Part shown: positions 8,084 to 17,877 of the stretch, piece by piece
Layout of the letters: each line of letters opens with the position of its first letter
Position numbering within the stretch: position 1 is the first letter of the stretch
DNA from: Verrucomicrobiota bacterium
GTDB taxonomy: Bacteria; Verrucomicrobiota; Verrucomicrobiia; Limisphaerales; UBA9464
Direction of reading: 5' to 3'
DNA: 64,000 bases
Assembly: GCA_947471985.1 (NCBI GenBank)
Contig: CANIZL010000007.1
Coordinates: 37,332 to 101,331, forward strand
The notes under the pieces: model-generated
What the model saw: the letters and a program-made list of their open reading frames with translations, nothing else
Databases searched by the model: none
What the model was told of the DNA's origin: nothing
Position numbers and translations under genes: made by a program

Positions 8084-10012
8084 ATGCAGCCTCGCTGGTG
8101 GTCCTCCCTGATTGCTGCCATCGCCACGATGACCGGGCTCGCGGCCGCACCGGCTTCGAATCCGCCCTCGGCCCCGGGCAAGGCCCCAAGCAAGGTGGCG
8201 GCCACATCCGCCGCATCGACCAATCGGCTGGCCGAGCCGACGGCCCTGCTCAGTCTGCGGCCGTTGGATCTCCTGTCCGCCTTTCCGCAGGTTCCGCGAT
8301 TCGAACCCATCGCCTTTCCCGCCGCCTCGCCGGCCGGCCGCATCCAGCAATTGGCGCTGACGGAGGGCCGCTTATGGATTTCGATGCGTCCCCGCGGCGA
8401 AACCAATCTGGCCCCCAACGAAGGTCGGTTGTGGACGTTTTCCCCGGAACTGAATCAGATCGAAGCCGTGACCGGGGCCCTGTCGCGCGATGCCGTGCAC
8501 GACCTCCGCGCGCGGACCGATGGTCTATGGGTGACGGTTGAAGGCGGCGTGGTGGTGATGGATCCGCAGACCTTCGTCTTTGATCCCTTCAGCGCGCCGC
8601 AAGGAATCACCGCCCGCCAACTGGTGGGCTTCGCCGCCGCCGGCAAACGCCTCTTCACTCTTGGCGAAGCCGGCGCGCTTTTCGAACTGAAACCCGACGG
8701 GCGCAGCTGGCGACGCATCGATCCACCGGCGCCGGCGATCAATCCCCGCGAACCCATCCACTGGCAGCGCACGGCGGGATCCGCCGATTGGCTCCTGGCC
8801 CTCGGCAGCGCCGGTGGCGAGATGAGCTTTCGACAGGTGGATGCGCCCCAGTGGGGCCAACTCCGCGAGGAAGCGCTGACGATCATTCCGCGCGCCGAAC
8901 CTCCGGTCTGGACGGCGGTGGCGGGCGATCAAGGCGGCGGATTCTGGCTGGGCAGCGATGCCGGTCTGCATTTGTTGGTCGCCGAGACGGGCTCGATGGA
9001 ACACCGTGTGGCGCCCGCCCGGATTACCATCCCCGGCGGTTGGGGCCGCACATTCGGTCCTCATTTCGGTCCGTCCGTGGTCTTGCAGGCAGAAATCCTC
9101 AGCCGCCAGACGGACGATGTCCGTCGACGCATGCGGGATCGCGTCCGGCTCGGACGGGTGGCCAAGGAACTGCGTATTCCGCTCGATCCGATCACTCCGA
9201 CGAGCCGGATCCCCGGCCCGGTGCGGGCGCTGGCCGTGGACGGCGCCTTCTTGTGGGTGGCCACCGCGGACCCCTTGTCTCCGGAGCGCACTCGCGTCCT
9301 GCTGCTGCACGCCGCCAGTCGCAAATGGCTGGGCTGGTTTCTGGTCAGTCGCCCCGTGACCGCCCTCGCCGCCGACGTCTCCCATCTGTATCTGGGGCTC
9401 GATGTGGAAAACGTGCCCAACGGCGCCCCATTGCTGCGTTTGCCCAAGGCCGCGTACGTGACCGTGCCGGAAATCCGGCGCGTGGCCGACCGGGTCACCG
9501 CGGAGGAGCTGGGCCCGAAGCTGGCCGCACTCCCCGTCAAGGAACGCGCCGTGCACGCCTTTTTTGCCGGCGACCCGCGAACGGTGGTCGATCTGCTGGC
9601 CAACGCCCCGCACCCGGATGCCGAAAGTCTGTTCCTGCTCGCCTTCGCCCATGACCCGTTGGCACTGGATCAGCCCAATCGCTACGAAGCTTACCTCGAC
9701 GCCTTGGAAACCGGCTTTCCCGAAAGTCCCCTGGCCCAAGCCGTCAGCGGCCTCCGCCCGCCGCGGGTCATGGCCACGCGGCTGGCGCCCACGGAAGTGT
9801 CGCCCAACCTCCCCGAAACCGCCCCCGCCCCGCCCCCCGCCGCGGATACGGCCGCCGGAATTCTGGCCCGCCGCGACCTCAATAAGGATGGGAAACTGAA
9901 TCTGATCGAATTCCGCCTGTGGCGTGGGCCCAAAGCGGAAATAAAGGCCTACGACCGCGATGGCGATGGACTGCTGAACCTCCAGGAAATCGAGGCTGTA
10001 CTTCACCCCTAG
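8084..10012 (+). CDS. Exported propeller-like protein with two C-terminal EF-hands
   Basis: A 642-residue protein. The ATG at 8084 opens a signal (WWSSLIAAIATMTGLAAA); an upstream start at 8006 would only add unlikely sequence. The centre has repeated strands of the kind LALTEGRLWIS, LRARTDGLWVTV and LAVDGAFLWVAT, which suggests a beta-propeller. The last 45 residues hold two calcium-binding EF-hand loops, DLNKDGKLNLIEF and DRDGDGLLNLQEI, with the expected acidic ligands. It continues the run begun by the VWA and TPR genes and may act with them at the envelope. No enzyme motif was found. Confidence 0.72.
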   Translation: MQPRWWSSLIAAIATMTGLAAAPASNPPSAPGKAPSKVAATSAASTNRLAEPTALLSLRPLDLLSAFPQVPRFEPIAFPAASPAGRIQQLALTEGRLWISMRPRGETNLAPNEGRLWTFSPELNQIEAVTGALSRDAVHDLRARTDGLWVTVEGGVVVMDPQTFVFDPFSAPQGITARQLVGFAAAGKRLFTLGEAGALFELKPDGRSWRRIDPPAPAINPREPIHWQRTAGSADWLLALGSAGGEMSFRQVDAPQWGQLREEALTIIPRAEPPVWTAVAGDQGGGFWLGSDAGLHLLVAETGSMEHRVAPARITIPGGWGRTFGPHFGPSVVLQAEILSRQTDDVRRRMRDRVRLGRVAKELRIPLDPITPTSRIPGPVRALAVDGAFLWVATADPLSPERTRVLLLHAASRKWLGWFLVSRPVTALAADVSHLYLGLDVENVPNGAPLLRLPKAAYVTVPEIRRVADRVTAEELGPKLAALPVKERAVHAFFAGDPRTVVDLLANAPHPDAESLFLLAFAHDPLALDQPNRYEAYLDALETGFPESPLAQAVSGLRPPRVMATRLAPTEVSPNLPETAPAPPPAADTAAGILARRDLNKDGKLNLIEFRLWRGPKAEIKAYDRDGDGLLNLQEIEAVLHP

Positions 10013-10071
10013 CACCCAACGCGCCACGGCATCCCGCGGCTTCCTTTACCAACTCTTCCACTTCCACCCGC

Positions 10072-10965
10072 ATGTCGTCGCGTCGCCCGCCCACTCCCGC
10101 CACCGTGGCCCGGCGGCTGCTGACGGAATTGCCCGGTCCCCCGCAACTGGGACTGGAATTGGGCAGCGGCTTTGCGGCCGTCGCTGAGGCAATTGAACCG
10201 GAGCGCATTTGGAATTTCGCCGACCTGCCCGGGTTCCCACCGACGGGCGTCAGCGGACATGATGGACGCCTGGTGGTCGGCCGGTGGCACGGAGTGCGTG
10301 TGGCCGTCTTGTCGGGGCGGGCGCACTACTACGAGGGGTTTGATCTATCCGTGGTCACTTTCCCGATCCGCGTCCTCGCGGCCCTAGGGGTCTCCACAGT
10401 TCTGTTCACCAATGCAGCGGGCGGCATCCGCCGGGGCTTTCGACCCGGCGATTTCATGGCCTTCGCCGATCACCTGAATTTCATTGGCACCAATCCCCTT
10501 CGGGGTCCGGAGTGGCCGGGCCGGAAGCGGTTTGTGGATCTCACCGCCGCGTACGACGCCGACCTGCGCCGACTCTTGGTCGCCGCCGCCCGACACCAGA
10601 AGATCCGACTGCATCAAGGCGTGTATCTGGCCGTCAGTGGTCCCAGCTACGAAACCCCGGCCGAAATCCGGGCCTTCCGTCTCTGGGGCGCGGATGCGGT
10701 CGGCATGAGCACGGCCCCGGGAACGATCGTCGCGCGGCAATGCGGATTGCGCGTCGCCGCGGTCAGTTGCGTGACCAATGTCGCGGCCGGCCTGGCACCC
10801 AACGCCCAAGGCATCGATCACGAAACCGACGTGATCGCTCCCGCCCAGGCGCGGGCCGCTGCGGCCACGGGGTTGATTGGGGAATTTATCCGGCGCTGGG
10901 CGGCACCGACGGCCCCGGCGCCGGCGGGGGCGGTCGCCACATCAGCCAAAGATTCGCGGCGATGA
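10072..10965 (+). CDS. punA: Purine-nucleoside phosphorylase
   Basis: Phosphorolysis of purine nucleosides to free base and (deoxy)ribose-1-phosphate, in the cytoplasm, for purine salvage. The 297-residue protein fits the trimeric PNP family: phosphate loop LELGSGF (28-34), GRAHYYEGF (82-90, with the phosphate-binding His85), TNAAGG (113-118), GPSYETPAE (190-198, whose Glu194 should contact the base), GADAVGMST (206-214) and Asn236 in VTN. The usual MSTVPE is MSTAPG here, so one conserved signature Glu is replaced. ATG 10072 is chosen over the open-frame start at 9919, which lies inside the previous gene. The 3' end overlaps the convergent transporter gene by 80 bases. Confidence 0.88.
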   Translation: MSSRRPPTPATVARRLLTELPGPPQLGLELGSGFAAVAEAIEPERIWNFADLPGFPPTGVSGHDGRLVVGRWHGVRVAVLSGRAHYYEGFDLSVVTFPIRVLAALGVSTVLFTNAAGGIRRGFRPGDFMAFADHLNFIGTNPLRGPEWPGRKRFVDLTAAYDADLRRLLVAAARHQKIRLHQGVYLAVSGPSYETPAEIRAFRLWGADAVGMSTAPGTIVARQCGLRVAAVSCVTNVAAGLAPNAQGIDHETDVIAPAQARAAAATGLIGEFIRRWAAPTAPAPAGAVATSAKDSRR

Positions 10966-11881
10966 TCAATCCGCCGCCGGTGAGGCGATTCCATGGCAGG
11001 GTTTCGTTCGGGTACTCCAAGGCCGCCATCCCGGAAATAACACCCGGCACCCACAAGGCGACGAGGGTGGTAAAGACCGGTTCGGTGCAGTAAAGCAAAC
11101 CCGCCTGGGTGGCCGACACCTTGGGCTGCCAGTGGTTGGACGCCGGAAAGGTCGCCAGCGTGCAGGGAATGGCCAGCACCGCCAGCAGGCCAAGGGCCGC
11201 CGGCGATTGGTAGGCCTGCAGCAAGGGCGCCCAGCCCGGCCCCGGAGAACTGGCCCAGGCCATTGGCCACGTCACCAACAGCATCACCGTAAACATCACG
11301 GCCGTGGTCCGCAGACTGTTGTTCGCCGCGAATTCCGGTCGCTCCAGCCACAGGATCTGCGCGGCAAACAAGACTGAGCCGGCCAACGTCTCCCACTCCC
11401 CCCGACCGAAGTAAATGCCGGCATCGGCACCGGACTGCCACCCCAGCAGGGCGGCACCGATCACCGTCAGGACACACGCGCCCACCACCGATACCGCCGG
11501 CATCCGTCGATGGGTGAGCCCCACCCAGAGCGGGATGAGCACGACATAACCCTGGGTAAGAAATGCCGAAGTAGAGGCCAGGGTGTAGGCCATGCCATCC
11601 ATTTGCAGCACCAAGGCGATCCCCCCGAAGAGACCGATTCCCCCGCCCTGCAGGATTTCCCGGCGGGTGAGCCGAAACCAATCGCGTCCCACCCAAAGTC
11701 CCAGCGCGGCGGCGGCGATGGTAAAGCGGATGGCGGTGCAGAGGCTCGCAAAAAAGACGCTGCTGCCCCCGGGCACCGCCCGCAGTCCGAGCTGGGCCAG
11801 CGCCTTCATGATCGGAAAACTGAAAGCCCAAAGGCTACAGGCACCGATCAGAACGAGGGAAGCACGAGCGGCAGGCGACAC
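10886..11881 (-). CDS. EamA/DMT-family transporter
   Basis: A 331-residue inner-membrane protein with about ten hydrophobic helices in two halves, the EamA (RhaT/PecM-like) duplication. Typical features are [11 protein letters not shown] in helix 1 and a C-terminal repeat with [14 protein letters not shown]. Such proteins export metabolites such as amino acids or nucleosides; the substrate cannot be read from the sequence. The stop lies inside the 3' end of the purine nucleoside phosphorylase gene; this 80-base tail-to-tail overlap codes for proline-rich ends on both strands. Confidence 0.85.
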   Translation of the reverse strand: MSPAARASLVLIGACSLWAFSFPIMKALAQLGLRAVPGGSSVFFASLCTAIRFTIAAAALGLWVGRDWFRLTRREILQGGGIGLFGGIALVLQMDGMAYTLASTSAFLTQGYVVLIPLWVGLTHRRMPAVSVVGACVLTVIGAALLGWQSGADAGIYFGRGEWETLAGSVLFAAQILWLERPEFAANNSLRTTAVMFTVMLLVTWPMAWASSPGPGWAPLLQAYQSPAALGLLAVLAIPCTLATFPASNHWQPKVSATQAGLLYCTEPVFTTLVALWVPGVISGMAALEYPNETLPWNRLTGGGLIIAANLWLMWRPPPPAPGPSVPPSAG

Positions 11882-11951
11882 TCGTCCACCGTGGCAGATC
11901 GGCCCTCCCCTCGCAGCTGGAAACCCGGGGATTCACGCGACGTCACCAACA

Positions 11952-11998
11952 ACTGTTTGACAGATTGCTGTTCGTGAGGCACCAAACAGTAGTCAAAC
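11952..11998 (+). promoter_or_regulatory. Overlapping inverted repeats upstream of the prepilin-like gene
   Basis: ACTGTTTG (11952-11959) is complementary to CAAACAGT (11983-11990). The overlapping GTTTGAC (11955-11961) is complementary to GTCAAAC (11992-11998). The two pairings share the left arm, so only one can form at a time. The left arm also contains TTGACA (11957-11962), a perfect -35 hexamer, but no good -10 follows at the right distance. It ends 12 bases before the ATG at 12010. A regulator site or RNA switch is possible. Confidence 0.35.
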
Positions 11999-12009
11999 GC
12001 GAAAAATCT

Positions 12010-14063
<2,054 letters not shown>

Positions 14064-14071
14064 AGCGCGCC

Positions 14072-14093
14072 GGGCGGACCTTTCGGTCCGCCC
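14072..14093. terminator. Perfect hairpin between tgt and prc
   Basis: GGGCGGACC (14072-14080) pairs perfectly with GGTCCGCCC (14085-14093) around TTTC. It sits between the converging tgt and prc genes and could stop transcription from either side. No T-run follows. Confidence 0.55.
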
Positions 14094-14136
14094 CTCCGGC
14101 AGCCACCAACAGCGGCCCTGCCGGCGGGCCAACGGC

Positions 14137-16608
14137 TCAGGGCCGGAGGGCGGTGTCCTTCTTGCGGTTGGCGAGCAGTTCCAAGTAGTCCAACAGGATC
14201 CGCTCGGCCTCCCGCAACGTGATGTCCGGCATGGCTCCCGGGCCACGAACCACCGGGGCGGCCTCTTCGTCGTCTTCGTTGTCCGCCGTGATGGTCTCAT
14301 CCGCCGCGGGTTCGTCCGTGCTCTTCACGGACGCCACCACATTGGTGAATTGCACCGGCGCCGGGAGGCCCTCGCGATCCGCCAATTTCACGGTCAAATC
14401 CCAAGTCTTCGGCTCTACCGCCGGATGAACTTTCAGCTCTTTCTTGCGGCCCTTCTGGCGATTTTGGTCGTCCGTCCGCTCCTTCTGGCGCTCAGCCAGA
14501 TTCAAGGAGATGGTCTTTTCCGCCTGCTGCTTCTGGAACCGGGCCACATCTTCCCGCACCCAATCCCAGTACTTGCCCGCACCGATCCGCGTTCCGGACT
14601 TTTCCTTCAGGGCCGGCAAATACGAGGCCACGCGGTCCACCCGATCAAAGCGGGCGCTGGGAATGGTATCCCACGGCAACGCATTCGTGAGCGAAGCCTC
14701 ACCCGTTTCCAAGTGGCTGTTGATGCCCGGTAGAACGATGTCCGGAATCACCCCTTTGAGCTGCGTGCTGGAACCGCTGGGCCGATAGAATTTCCGAATC
14801 GTCACCTTCACCGCACCGGCGCTGGAATCCTCCGCCGCCAGAAAACCGCCCAATTCCTGAACGGTCTGCACCGTCCCCTTGCCGTGCGTGGAGCTATCGC
14901 CCACCAGCAAGGCCCGGCCGTAGTCCTGCAAGGCCCCGGCCACGATCTCCGATGCACTCGCGCTGAATCGGCTGGTCAGGACCACCAGGGGACCGTCGTA
15001 CTGGATCGTATCGTCCGTGTCCGAATCCTGCTTCACCGCCCCGTTGTAGTTCTTCACTTGGACCACCGGTCCTTCCTTGATGAACAGGCCGGTCAAGCGG
15101 ACGGATTCCTCCAGCGATCCGCCGCCGTTGCGACGCAAATCCAAGACGATCCCTTGAGCGCCTTCCGCGAGCAATTTCTTCAACAACTTGGAGACGTCAC
15201 CCGTGGTCGATTTGGGAGTCGTCGCCCGACCGCTCGCCCCCACCGGGAAAGTGGTGTAAAAGGAGGGCAAATCGATGACGCCCAAGCGCACAAGTTTGCC
15301 TTCCGGAGTCGTCAACTCCACCAATTGCGCCTTCGCTTCCGAGTCCTCCAGCTTCACTTCGTCGCGCACCAAAACGACCTGCTTTCGCACGGAAGGATCC
15401 GTGTTGGCGGGCCAGACGGTGAGGTGAACCTTGGAGCCCTTGGGACCGCGGATCATGTCGACCACCTTGCTCAGCTTCTCATCGACGACATTCACCGGGG
15501 GTTCCCCGTCCTGCGCCACGGCCACGATGCGATCATTGGTCTTGATCAACCCGCTCTTCTGCACCGGACTGTTGGTCACGATGTTGAAGATGGTGGTATA
15601 GCCATCGCGGTCCTGCAGCGTCGCCCCGATGCCGAACAGGGCGAGGTTCATCTGGATGGCGAAGTTATCGAGCTCCTTCTTGCCGAAATAATCCGAGTGC
15701 GGATCAAAGGCATGACCGACGGCATCCAGGAACATCTGGAGCACTTCATCGGAGTCGTACTGTTTAAGATACCGCAGGGTGCGGTTGTAGCGACGGGTGA
15801 GATTCGTGCGGATCTCTTCGGTCCGTTCGCGCTGAAGCCGGGCTTCGATTGCCGCCACCGCCTTCGCAGATTCCCCTTCCGCGGTCGCCATCTTGGCCAG
15901 ATCACGGGCCTTTTCCAGGCTCATCTTGTTGGTCAGCAACGTGGGGAGATCGGCCAGGCGATTGGAACGGAAGGCCTCCGCCACGACGCGCAGCGTGGGC
16001 TTGATGTCGGGATCCGCCAAGCGCTCGTTGAGATACTCGGAACGAAGCCGTTCCCGCCACAGGATCCGGGCTTCGGCCAGGTCCTTCGGACGCGGCGATT
16101 CCTTGCGCAACAGCGTCACGCGCTCCGGGCCGTTGAACTCGAAGGCATCCGACTTCAGCAGCTCATTGACGTAGGCGTAGTTCTGATCGTAGCGGGCCAG
16201 CCAGCGATTGAAGATGTCGTACACGGGGCGCACATCCCGCTGCCCCAGCACCTTGTCATCAATGGCATTCCGAAAAGGCAGAAATTCCTGATAATCCGAA
16301 TCCAGAAAATACACCCGCTGCGGGTCCATGGAGTCCAGATACCGGTCAAACGACTTTTCGCTCAGCCCGTCCTTGAAGCGTTCGCGGGCGAAGTGGTAGT
16401 TTTCGAAGGCCTTGATCGCAATCTGGGCGATCCGGCCGGACTTGTCCGTCGGCTGGATCGTCAACGTGCTGGTGTACTTTGCAATATCGTACCCCGGCGT
16501 GTTGGTGTTGCTGTTGGCGTTGGATTGGGCGCAAAAACAGCCGTTCGTCCCGGTCAAAAACAGGGTGGCCGCGACGAGCGCACGGAAAATCATGGCGGAA
16601 CTATGCAT
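14137..16608 (-). CDS. prc: Tail-specific (C-terminal processing) protease, S41 family
   Basis: A periplasmic protease that degrades or trims proteins from their C-termini. The 823-residue protein has a signal peptide, an N-terminal helical domain (about 40-300), a PDZ domain (about 318-400, FGIGATLQDRDG), the S41 catalytic domain and a C-terminal domain like that of E. coli Prc (near 680-800). The catalytic pair is Ser551 in FSASASE and Lys577 in HGKGTVQ; the 26-residue spacing is one more than in Prc because of one inserted residue in the loop. The start at 16608 is followed by a second ATG at 16593 that fits the signal peptide equally well. Confidence 0.93.
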   Translation of the reverse strand: MHSSAMIFRALVAATLFLTGTNGCFCAQSNANSNTNTPGYDIAKYTSTLTIQPTDKSGRIAQIAIKAFENYHFARERFKDGLSEKSFDRYLDSMDPQRVYFLDSDYQEFLPFRNAIDDKVLGQRDVRPVYDIFNRWLARYDQNYAYVNELLKSDAFEFNGPERVTLLRKESPRPKDLAEARILWRERLRSEYLNERLADPDIKPTLRVVAEAFRSNRLADLPTLLTNKMSLEKARDLAKMATAEGESAKAVAAIEARLQRERTEEIRTNLTRRYNRTLRYLKQYDSDEVLQMFLDAVGHAFDPHSDYFGKKELDNFAIQMNLALFGIGATLQDRDGYTTIFNIVTNSPVQKSGLIKTNDRIVAVAQDGEPPVNVVDEKLSKVVDMIRGPKGSKVHLTVWPANTDPSVRKQVVLVRDEVKLEDSEAKAQLVELTTPEGKLVRLGVIDLPSFYTTFPVGASGRATTPKSTTGDVSKLLKKLLAEGAQGIVLDLRRNGGGSLEESVRLTGLFIKEGPVVQVKNYNGAVKQDSDTDDTIQYDGPLVVLTSRFSASASEIVAGALQDYGRALLVGDSSTHGKGTVQTVQELGGFLAAEDSSAGAVKVTIRKFYRPSGSSTQLKGVIPDIVLPGINSHLETGEASLTNALPWDTIPSARFDRVDRVASYLPALKEKSGTRIGAGKYWDWVREDVARFQKQQAEKTISLNLAERQKERTDDQNRQKGRKKELKVHPAVEPKTWDLTVKLADREGLPAPVQFTNVVASVKSTDEPAADETITADNEDDEEAAPVVRGPGAMPDITLREAERILLDYLELLANRKKDTALRP

Positions 16609-16741
16609 TCATTTTCGGGAGCTGCCAAACTCCGATTGGAGTCGACGCGCCACCTGCGGAGTAGGACCCAATCCCGGTCAAAACGTTGCGAATTAGTTTG
16701 AGAGCTTGCGCCCGGGGGGCCTCGACGGCTTTGGTCCCGGA

Positions 16742-17299
16742 GTGGCCACCGAATTGCCCATCATCGATCGCGTCAGTGACGAATACTTCATGGGCGAAGC
16801 CCTGCGCCAGGCCGCCCGCGCCTACGCCCATGACGAAGTGCCCGTGGGGTGCGTCATTGTCCGCCAAAATCGCATCATCGCCCGGGCCGCCAACCAGGTG
16901 GAACTGCTGAAGGACGCCACCGCCCACGCCGAGATGCTGGCCATTTCCCAGGCGCAGGTCGCCGCCGGGGACTGGCGGCTCACCGATTGCACACTGTACG
17001 TCACAAAGGAGCCCTGCCCCATGTGCGCCGGGGCGATCGTCCATGTCCGGTGCGCACGCGTGGTTTTCGGCGCCCCGGACCTCAAGGGCGGGGCCGCGGG
17101 CGGAGCGATGAACGTCCTCCAGTTCCCCACCCTGAATCATCGGGCGGAAATCACTGCCGGCGTGCGCGAGGATGAATGCCGGCACCTGCTGAAATCGTTC
17201 TTCCAGGAGCGCCGACTGGCCGCTGCGACCGGCACCGCTGCGTCCGACCTCATTGACGCCACTCGCTCTGGCGAAAAACCCGGGCCCGAAAGCGAATAG
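16742..17299 (+). CDS. tadA: tRNA-specific adenosine deaminase
   Basis: Deaminates adenosine-34 to inosine in tRNA-Arg(ACG). The 185-residue protein has the zinc and catalytic motifs HAE (62-64, Glu64 as proton shuttle) and PCPMC (91-95), plus DEVPVGCVIV and NHRAEIT as in E. coli TadA. The start is uncertain: GTG 16742 gives a normal N-terminus, while TTG 16706 would add 12 residues. Its stop lies 4 bases from the stop of the opposing NUDIX gene. Confidence 0.92.
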   Translation: MATELPIIDRVSDEYFMGEALRQAARAYAHDEVPVGCVIVRQNRIIARAANQVELLKDATAHAEMLAISQAQVAAGDWRLTDCTLYVTKEPCPMCAGAIVHVRCARVVFGAPDLKGGAAGGAMNVLQFPTLNHRAEITAGVREDECRHLLKSFFQERRLAAATGTAASDLIDATRSGEKPGPESE

Positions 17300-17303
17300 G
17301 ACT

Positions 17304-17822
17304 TTACCGCACCGGCACGGGTTGCGGTGCGGGCGACGTCTGCAGACAACTCCATTCGTTCCGTCCGTCCGGATGAATGTGGCAATGCGCCGCAAAGAAG
17401 CCGCCGCGGTGTCGCCAGAAGAGGGGCCAGATCTGCTCCCGATCCGTCGCCGGTAGCGCCAGTCCAGACAGATCGTCCCGCCGCCAGAACCCAAAACGTC
17501 CCTCCCGGTGCGGTGGGGGTGTCTGATTCAACCGCGGCCGGACCTCCAACAGAAACATCAGCCAATGCGCCTGACCGGCGTAGCCATGTTCGCTCACCAA
17601 GCCCGTCAGCTGAAACTCGCCCGCCGGCACCCGCCAGCCCAGCTCCTCCTCCAACTCCCGGGCGGCACAGGCGTGGGGCGATTCACCGGTCTCGGTCTTC
17701 AGCTTGCCCCCGGGCGGGCTCCACAGACCCCGATTCGGTTCCTGCGCCCGTTCCAGCAGCAACACCTCGTCGCGGTCATTAAAGACATAGAGCAACGTCG
17801 CAATCTTGTACGGCAAAGGCAT
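17304..17822 (-). CDS. NUDIX hydrolase
   Basis: A 172-residue MutT-like pyrophosphohydrolase, probably cleaving a nucleoside diphosphate derivative. The Nudix helix R55-E-L-E-E-E-L-G-W63 is complete, with Glu47 upstream and GGK at 38-40; the stretch between GGK and the helix is two residues longer than the standard G-x5-E spacing. The C-terminal 60 residues are less typical and rich in Trp, His and Arg. ATG 17822 is preferred to the TTG at 17864. Substrate unknown. Confidence 0.85.
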   Translation of the reverse strand: MPLPYKIATLLYVFNDRDEVLLLERAQEPNRGLWSPPGGKLKTETGESPHACAARELEEELGWRVPAGEFQLTGLVSEHGYAGQAHWLMFLLEVRPRLNQTPPPHREGRFGFWRRDDLSGLALPATDREQIWPLFWRHRGGFFAAHCHIHPDGRNEWSCLQTSPAPQPVPVR

Positions 17823-17877
17823 CGTGGGTGGGAACTTGGTTTTGCCACCCCGCCGCGTCACCAAAAGTTCAGCGCGC

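Noticed and set aside
11963..12009. Complete sigma-70 promoter with -10 for the prepilin-like gene
   Set aside because: TTGACA is perfect but no TATAAT-like sequence follows at 16-18 bases, so I report only the inverted repeats.
14884..16701. Rightward open frame of 605 residues opposite prc
   Set aside because: The leftward frame is a full tail-specific protease with catalytic residues; this frame has no motifs.
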